From: Kitasatospora sp. NBC_01287
GTDB lineage: Bacteria > Actinomycetota > Actinomycetes > Streptomycetales > Streptomycetaceae
Assembly: GCF_026340565.1 (NCBI RefSeq)
Contig: NZ_JAPEPB010000001.1
Span: forward strand, 4,998,501 to 5,062,500
Length of the DNA stretch: 64,000 nucleotides
Reading direction: 5' to 3'
The notes under the pieces are model-generated. The model was not told the origin of the DNA, searched no databases, and saw only the letters and a program-made list of their open reading frames with translations. This document shows, piece after piece, positions 57,572 through 64,000 of this stretch; the first letter of the stretch is position 1, and each line of letters starts with the position of its first letter. The position numbers and the translations under genes were made by a program.

Positions 57572-59347
57572 ATGTCCGTTCAGGAACCGGCCGATCCGGC
57601 CGGGCCCACCGCGGCGGTGCCGTCCGGCCGTGCCGCCGTGCCGTACCCAGCAGCGGGAGGTGAGGGCCCGCAGAGCGCGCCGCCCCTGTTATCGCAGGTC
57701 GGCCGGTCGCCCGTGTCGCCTCCGCCCGTGCCGCCTCCGCCTGCGGCGCCACCGCGGCCCGCCGTTCCGCGGGACCCGACCAGCACTCTTCCCACGCCGA
57801 GCCCGGCGGCCGTGCCTGAGACGGCGTCGTGGCCCGCCGCGGCGGGCTCGCAGGGCCTCTCGACCGCTCTGCCGGTCCTCGCGGGGCCGCCCGTTCCGGT
57901 CGTCCGCTCCGCCTCCGCCGTCCGCCGTTCGGGTTCATCCCGGTTCGGCGGCCCCGCAGGACCGTCGGTCCGGCTCGCGGGGGCCCGCACGCCGCTCGGC
58001 CAGGAACTCGCCTCGGCCGACGCCCTGCGCATCGAACGGCGACTGCGCCCGCTCTTCCAGGGCCTGCCACCGCAGAGTGGCGTCGCCGTCGCGGTGGTCC
58101 AGGGGGACCAGCGGACGGTCGCTTGCCGGGGCTACACCGACCCCGCGGCGCTGCGTCCGGTCCGGGCCGACACCAGGTTCGAACTCGGCTCCGTCACCAA
58201 GACGTTCACCACCCTGCTGCTCGCCGAGATGGCTGCCCGGGGTGAGGTGCGGTACGACGATCCGATCGATCGCTACCTGCCCGTCGGCGCGGTCCCGGGA
58301 TACCCCAAGGAACGGCCGATCACCCTGCTGCACCTGGCCACCCACACCTCAGGCCTGCCGAGGCTGCCGGTCGGGCTGCTGCCGAGCGCCACACCGCAGT
58401 GGTACACCCGGCCCTGTGCGACCTTCGGCGTGGCTCACGTGCTGCACTCGCTGGCCCGCACACCGGTGCGCGGCACCCCCGGGACCCGGGTGCGCTACTC
58501 CAGCCTCGGCTGCGGTCTGCTCGGCATGGTGCTGGAGAACGCCGCCGGGATCCGGTACGAGGACCTGCTCGCCAGCAGGGTCTGCGGGCCGCTCGGGCTG
58601 TTGGACACCTCCTGCGGTCCGGGTGGCGAGGTCGGCAGCGGATACCGCCGGGGCCGGCGGGTCCCGTCGTTCCGGATGCCCGCGCTGCCCGGGGCGGCCG
58701 CGCTGCGCTCGAGCGCCGACGACATGCTCCGCTACCTGCAGGCGTTGGTGGTGGAGGGCGCCGCGGAGAACGCCGAGTCCGCGCTGCGGACCGCGCTCGG
58801 CGAGGTCCGCCGACCGCGGGTGGCCTGGCGGCTGGCCGGTACCCGGATCTGCCTGGGCTGGAAGCAGCGTCCGATCGGGTCGATACCGGACGTCCTCGCC
58901 CCGGACGGCGCGCGCGCGGGCCTGGCCGCCGAGTTGCTGCGCGGAGCTCGGGCGGACGAGTCGCCGGGTCGGGCCGCACGACCGGCCCTGGCGGCTCGGG
59001 TACCGTCGGCCCTGGTCGACGGTGCGCCCTGGCCGCCCGGGCAGGAGCCCGATGTCCGCCGGGCAGCCACGCGGGCGCCGGCTGCCCGGGACCGCGGAGC
59101 GTGGGCGAGCGCCCGCGAACGTCTGGAGCAGCGGGCCCCGGAGCCGGTGGTCCCCGAGCCGGTGGTCCAGGAGCTGCTCTTCCACGAGGGCGGCACCCGG
59201 GGCTTCCTCGCCTTCGCGGGCTTCGTCCCAGAGGCCGGCACCGGCCTGGTCGCGCTGGTGAGCTCGCCGCCCGCCAACCGGCGCCGCTTCCTGCACACGG
59301 CCCACGAGACGCTGCGGCGCCTCACCGAGGACCAGCAGGGCGGCTGA
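57572..59347 (+). CDS. Class C beta-lactamase-like serine hydrolase
   Basis: About 591 aa from ATG 57,572 with GGAGG 8 nt upstream. A ~125-residue Pro/Ala-rich N-terminus without a signal peptide is followed by the hydrolase: SVTKTFTTLLL (S-x-x-K, ~res 208), RYSSLGCGLLGMVLE (Y-x-N box with Ser for Asn) and HEGGTRGFLAF (K/H-T-G box) near the C-terminus. A ~115-residue insert before the last box is low complexity. Esterase or D-aminopeptidase-like activity is as likely as beta-lactam cleavage. Confidence 0.85.
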   Translation: MSVQEPADPAGPTAAVPSGRAAVPYPAAGGEGPQSAPPLLSQVGRSPVSPPPVPPPPAAPPRPAVPRDPTSTLPTPSPAAVPETASWPAAAGSQGLSTALPVLAGPPVPVVRSASAVRRSGSSRFGGPAGPSVRLAGARTPLGQELASADALRIERRLRPLFQGLPPQSGVAVAVVQGDQRTVACRGYTDPAALRPVRADTRFELGSVTKTFTTLLLAEMAARGEVRYDDPIDRYLPVGAVPGYPKERPITLLHLATHTSGLPRLPVGLLPSATPQWYTRPCATFGVAHVLHSLARTPVRGTPGTRVRYSSLGCGLLGMVLENAAGIRYEDLLASRVCGPLGLLDTSCGPGGEVGSGYRRGRRVPSFRMPALPGAAALRSSADDMLRYLQALVVEGAAENAESALRTALGEVRRPRVAWRLAGTRICLGWKQRPIGSIPDVLAPDGARAGLAAELLRGARADESPGRAARPALAARVPSALVDGAPWPPGQEPDVRRAATRAPAARDRGAWASARERLEQRAPEPVVPEPVVQELLFHEGGTRGFLAFAGFVPEAGTGLVALVSSPPANRRRFLHTAHETLRRLTEDQQGG

Positions 59348-59472
59348 TGCCGGGTCTGCCCGTCGGGTGTCCGGCGCCACCTGACATCGGCCGCCCGGCA
59401 TCGGCCACCTGGCACCGGCCGCCCGGCATCGGACGTAGGCCAGGGGGCTCCGGCGCCCCGCGGGGGCCGTGC

Positions 59473-59521
59473 AACGGCCCAGGGCCTCCACCGCAGCACG
59501 CGGTGGAGGCCCTGGGCCGTT
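59473..59521. terminator. Bidirectional terminator between the hydrolase and acs
   Basis: 22-bp perfect stem (AACGGCCCAGGGCCTCCACCG side) with a 5-nt loop, between convergent genes. Confidence 0.92.
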
Positions 59522-59545
59522 CCTCTGTTCCGGACGACCGGAGGA

Positions 59546-61501
<1,956 letters not shown>

Positions 61502-62015
61502 CGCACACTCCTCATCGAGTCTGTTCATGGCGCTTTCCTCGCGGCCCCGCGAGGAGCTGGCGCCAGTGCTGCGGGAAGTCCCTTGCCTAGGGATTGTCCC
61601 GTGTGTCCCAGCACACAGCTCACCAGGCGAACAGGTCGGTTGACAAGGGGACCAGGAAAATTGGTGTAGACCTTTGATCAATCGGTCGCCGTCAAGCCCG
61701 AGGTGACGCGGGTTTCCGTCCGGAGCGATGGAGGATTTCCGGTTTCTCGATCTCCGTCCGTGGGGCGTGTCGTCCTGCCGGTGACATCGCACGCGATCCG
61801 CCCGCGCCCGCCCGCGCCCCGGCCTGGTAGCTGACCTGGCAGCTGGCCTCGTGTTCGACCCTGCGCGCGGCCTTGACGCCGGTCCGCACCGGTACTCCAC
61901 TGGAGCTACCAGCTCAGGAGCGCCGTCATCGGTCCCTGTCGAGACCGCGGCGATCGCGGCATCGAGGATCGAGGATGGGGCACCCCCTGGCGCGGCACTC
62001 TCGGGGAGTTGAGCC
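61502..62015. other. Intergenic interval upstream of acsA
   Basis: No gene. It holds the dre-like site at 61,660 and A/T-rich sequence (61,650-61,685) likely to contain the acsA promoter, plus the leader of the divergent YiiX-type gene. Confidence 0.6.
61660..61675. promoter_or_regulatory. DasR-like element (dre) upstream of acsA
   Basis: ATTGGTGTAGACCTTT matches 12 of 16 positions of the dre consensus ACTGGTCTAGACCAGT. The GlcNAc genes (murQ, kinase) and a chitinase in the same window make DasR control of this region plausible; for acsA it is inference. Confidence 0.45.
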
Positions 62016-62540
62016 ATGTCGGAATCTCCTGCCACCTCCGCCCCACTGCCGAGACCCGGCGATTTCGCGGTGGTGCACATGGGCGGCGATATCGGTCGGC
62101 TGATTCGCGTGGGCCAGTGGCTCAACGGCGACGGCTTCGCCGACTACGAGCACGCCTTCGTCCTGGTCGGCGACGGCGAAGTGATCGAAGCCGAACCCGG
62201 CGGAGCCCAGCGGGCTCCACTGGCCGAGTACGACGGCCGCCCGATCCGATGGTCCAGTGGCATTGTCCCGCTGACGAACGATCAGCGGGTCGAGATCGTC
62301 GCGGCGGCCCGCCGCTACCTGCGGGTGCCGTACAGCTTCTTCGACTACGCCGCGCTGGCGGCACACCGGTTCAAGGTCCCTGGCAACGCGCTTCTCAAAG
62401 GATATGTCGCCGACACCAGGCACCAGATCTGCTCCCAACTGGTCGACCAGTGCTACCAGGACGCCGGGGTGCACCTCTTCGAGGACGGCCGCTGGCCCGG
62501 CTACGTCACGCCCGCCGACCTGGGCCGGCTGATCGCCTGA
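62016..62540 (+). CDS. YiiX/permuted papain-fold (C92-like) protein
   Basis: 174 aa from ATG 62,016 (GGGGAG upstream). Circularly permuted NlpC/P60 pattern: RPGDFAVVHMGGDIGRLI, catalytic His in DYEHAFVLVGDGEVIEAEP with the following Glu, and catalytic Cys in RHQICSQLVDQCYQDAG. Such enzymes act as amidases on lipids, peptides or polyamine conjugates. No signal peptide. Monocistronic. Confidence 0.82.
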   Translation: MSESPATSAPLPRPGDFAVVHMGGDIGRLIRVGQWLNGDGFADYEHAFVLVGDGEVIEAEPGGAQRAPLAEYDGRPIRWSSGIVPLTNDQRVEIVAAARRYLRVPYSFFDYAALAAHRFKVPGNALLKGYVADTRHQICSQLVDQCYQDAGVHLFEDGRWPGYVTPADLGRLIA

Positions 62541-62636
62541 CCCTGCTCGCCGGTCGTCCGTCTCGCGCAACTCCCTTGCCGGAGGGGGGCCGCGCGCACT
62601 CTTGACAGCGCTGGGGAGCGGCGCCACCATCCATGG

Positions 62637-62660
62637 CTAAGGTAAGGAACCTTTACTAAC
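62637..62660. promoter_or_regulatory. Imperfect palindrome in the chitinase promoter
   Basis: CTAAGGTAAGGAACCTTTAC then TAAC, centred on GGAACC, 88-111 bp before the chitinase start; TTGACA (62,602-62,607) could be the -35. It resembles GAAAG/CTTTC-type boxes of secreted polysaccharide hydrolases (from memory). Confidence 0.45.
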
Positions 62661-62747
62661 CAGTGCCGCCTCCCCCCACGCCCTGGTCCGACGCGCCCCC
62701 ATCGTGCCGCGTCGCGCACAGGGCGGGCCCGCGCCTGAAAGGTTGTC

Positions 62748-63680
62748 ATGGACAAGAAGTTCCGGTTCGCCGCTCTCGCCGCCGCTCTCCTGCCGCTCGG
62801 CTTCACTCTCTCCGCCGCTCCCGCCCAGGCGGCAACCGCCGCCTTCCCCGCTCACTACGCCGCACCGTACCTGCAGATCAGCGGCTCGGACGCGGGAGAC
62901 CTCGCCGCCGACCACAAGGCCAGCGGCGGGCAGTACTACACCCTGGCCTTCCTCACGCCGAAGTCCGGCTGCACGCCCATCTGGGAGGACGGCAACGACT
63001 CGCTCGGGGCCTTCACCTCGCAGGTCAGCGCGCTCAAGTCGGCCGGCGGCAACGTGATCATCTCCTTCGGCGGTGAATCCGGCGGCGAGCTGGCCCAGAC
63101 CTGCACCTCGGTCTCCTCGCTGACCGCCGCGTACGCCAACGTCGTCAAGACCTACGGTGTCACCCGGCTCGACTTCGACATCGAAGGGAGCGTCCTGGAC
63201 GACACCGCGGCGAACTCCCGCCGGGACCAGGCGCTTGCGGCCCTGCAGAAGGCCAACCCCTCGGTGCAGGTGGACTTCACCGTCCCGGTTGACCCCACGG
63301 GCCTGGAGTCGAACGCGCTCAACCTGCTCAAGGGCGCCAAGAGCAAGGGTGTCCAGGTCAACCTGGTCAACATCATGACGATGGACTTCGGCAACGGTCA
63401 GAACGCCCTGAAGGACGCCGAGTCTGCGGCCACCGCGACCCACGGCCAGCTGGCCGGACTCTACGGGGGCTCCTCGGCCCAGGTCTGGGAGCGGATCGGC
63501 CTGACCCCGATCGCGGGCCGCAACGACGACAACGAGAACTTCACCCAGGCCAACGCCGGCACCCTGGAGAGCTTCGCCGCCGCCAACGGTGTGCAGGAAT
63601 TGGCCTTCTGGGAGGTCGACGGCTACGACAAGGGCGCCGGTTACGCCTACTCCAAGATCTTCAACAAGATCACCGGCTGA
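62748..63680 (+). CDS. Secreted GH18 chitinase
   Basis: 310 aa. Signal peptide res 1-29 (AALAAALLPLGFTLSAAPAQA). TIM-barrel GH18 with GGNVIISFGGESGG and the catalytic RLDFDIEGSVLDD (D-x-x-D-x-D-x-E-like, ~res 144). No carbohydrate-binding domain, similar to small ChiD/chitinase II-type enzymes of streptomycetes. Hydrolyses chitin to oligosaccharides outside the cell. AAAGG lies 6 nt before ATG. Confidence 0.94.
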   Translation: MDKKFRFAALAAALLPLGFTLSAAPAQAATAAFPAHYAAPYLQISGSDAGDLAADHKASGGQYYTLAFLTPKSGCTPIWEDGNDSLGAFTSQVSALKSAGGNVIISFGGESGGELAQTCTSVSSLTAAYANVVKTYGVTRLDFDIEGSVLDDTAANSRRDQALAALQKANPSVQVDFTVPVDPTGLESNALNLLKGAKSKGVQVNLVNIMTMDFGNGQNALKDAESAATATHGQLAGLYGGSSAQVWERIGLTPIAGRNDDNENFTQANAGTLESFAAANGVQELAFWEVDGYDKGAGYAYSKIFNKITG

Positions 63681-63685
63681 CGGTG

Positions 63686-63728
63686 CGAGTGGTGGGTAGG
63701 AGCCGGCCGGGCTCCTACCCACCACTCG
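63686..63728. terminator. Terminator of the chitinase gene
   Basis: 19-bp perfect stem (CGAGTGGTGGGTAGGAGCC side) with a 5-nt loop, directly after the stop; also suits the convergent carbonic anhydrase gene. Confidence 0.92.
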
Positions 63729-63743
63729 CCCACGCGGCTGTTG

Positions 63744-64000
63744 TCAGGCCGCGCTCGCGATCTCACGGACCACGGCCACGGCGGCGAACCGCCCGGTCTC
63801 CTGGTCCAGGACGTAGGTCTGGGCGGTGGCGAAGTCGAAGTACATGCCGATCAGACGCAGGCTGCCGTCCAGCACCCGCCGCTCCACCGCAGGGTTGGCG
63901 AGCAACTGGTCGAGCTGCTGCACCACGTTCGTGATGCCCAGCTGCTCCACCTCATCGGCGACCGGTCGATCCGCGAACTCGGCCGGGACCCGGGCGAGCC
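63744..64000 (-). CDS. Beta-carbonic-anhydrase-like protein (C-terminal fragment)
   Basis: About 85 C-terminal codons; the gene continues past the right edge. VEQLGITNVVQQLDQLLANPAVERRVLDGSLRLIGMYFDFATAQTYVLD matches the C-terminal region of beta-class carbonic anhydrases (the V-x-x-x-GMYFD-x-x-x-x-Y pattern). The zinc-ligand region is outside the window, so the class is inferred. Confidence 0.7.
   Translation of the reverse strand, partial: LARVPAEFADRPVADEVEQLGITNVVQQLDQLLANPAVERRVLDGSLRLIGMYFDFATAQTYVLDQETGRFAAVAVVREIASAA

Noticed and set aside
62600..62748. DasR site in the chitinase promoter
   Set aside because: No sequence close to the 16-bp dre consensus was found; only a different imperfect palindrome is present.

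Overview
The window is chromosomal DNA of a high-GC actinomycete, most probably Streptomycetaceae (Streptomyces, Kitasatospora or a close relative). The reasons are very high GC with a strong third-position bias, frequent GTG/TTG starts, 4-bp ATGA/GTGA gene overlaps, a WblA-type WhiB protein, mycolate-free actinomycete-type wall enzymes, and a gene order (metallophosphoesterase, YqeY, bifunctional PBP, WblA, two ArsA/GET3-like ATPases, DUF4177, RidA, NUDIX, MBL, Crp, endonuclease III, CoA-type NUDIX, MarP-like protease, NhaA, acetyl-CoA synthetase) that I recall as conserved core synteny in Streptomyces. Genus assignment is inference.

Layout. 0-10.9 kb: amino-sugar recycling (GlcNAc kinase fragment, MurQ), a SigE-type sigma factor with a coupled membrane protein, a PhyH oxygenase, a PadR/HAAS pair, a TetR/SGNH-hydrolase divergent pair, an ECF41 sigma factor with its partner FAD oxidoreductase, and a secreted SUMF1-like protein. 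10.9-28.4 kb: an accretion island next to a tRNA-Pro(CGG) gene at 28,400-28,473. The 45-nt 3' part of this tRNA recurs at about 14.61, 16.76 and 18.66 kb, each time embedded in a roughly 150-bp repeat. It therefore looks like serial site-specific integration, as for pSAM2-like elements. The segments contain an arsenic cluster (ArsI, ArsR, aquaporin, ArsC, broken ArsN), a single D,D-carboxypeptidase gene, a single ATPase/DUF234 gene, and a roughly 9.7-kb block. That block holds an XRE/TPR regulator, three tiny proteins, an epimerase, a glycosyltransferase, an HD protein, two unknown proteins, a TrmO-like protein, an integrase remnant and an Mrr-like nuclease.

28.5-40.9 kb: conserved core (wall synthesis, WblA, ArsA-like ATPases, Crp) ending in a TetR-regulated divergent pair. 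41.1-45.6 kb: a second island, a 4.4-kb insertion bounded by a 139-bp duplication of the 5' end of nth. It carries a large STAND-like ATPase with a helical-repeat tail, a QueD-like protein broken at a G10 tract, and a decayed SMI1/KNR4 gene. 45.5-53.1 kb: core again (nth, CoA-type NUDIX, MarP-like protease, YdjM-like membrane protein, an alpha/beta hydrolase lacking its nucleophile, holin-X, NhaA). 53.4-57.3 kb: an ABC transporter/histidine kinase/response regulator operon. 57.5-64 kb: a class C-type serine hydrolase, acetyl-CoA synthetase with a DasR-like site, a YiiX-type papain-fold protein, a secreted GH18 chitinase and the end of a carbonic anhydrase.

The most interesting parts are the tRNA-Pro att array of integrase-less single-gene modules, the nth-flanked ATPase/QueD-like island (a possible defence or stress module), the unassigned sugar-nucleotide-like cluster at 18.9-26.5 kb, and paired inverted repeats with a shared core in front of pbp/wblA. 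No CRISPR array, transposase, rRNA, or PKS/NRPS cluster was seen.
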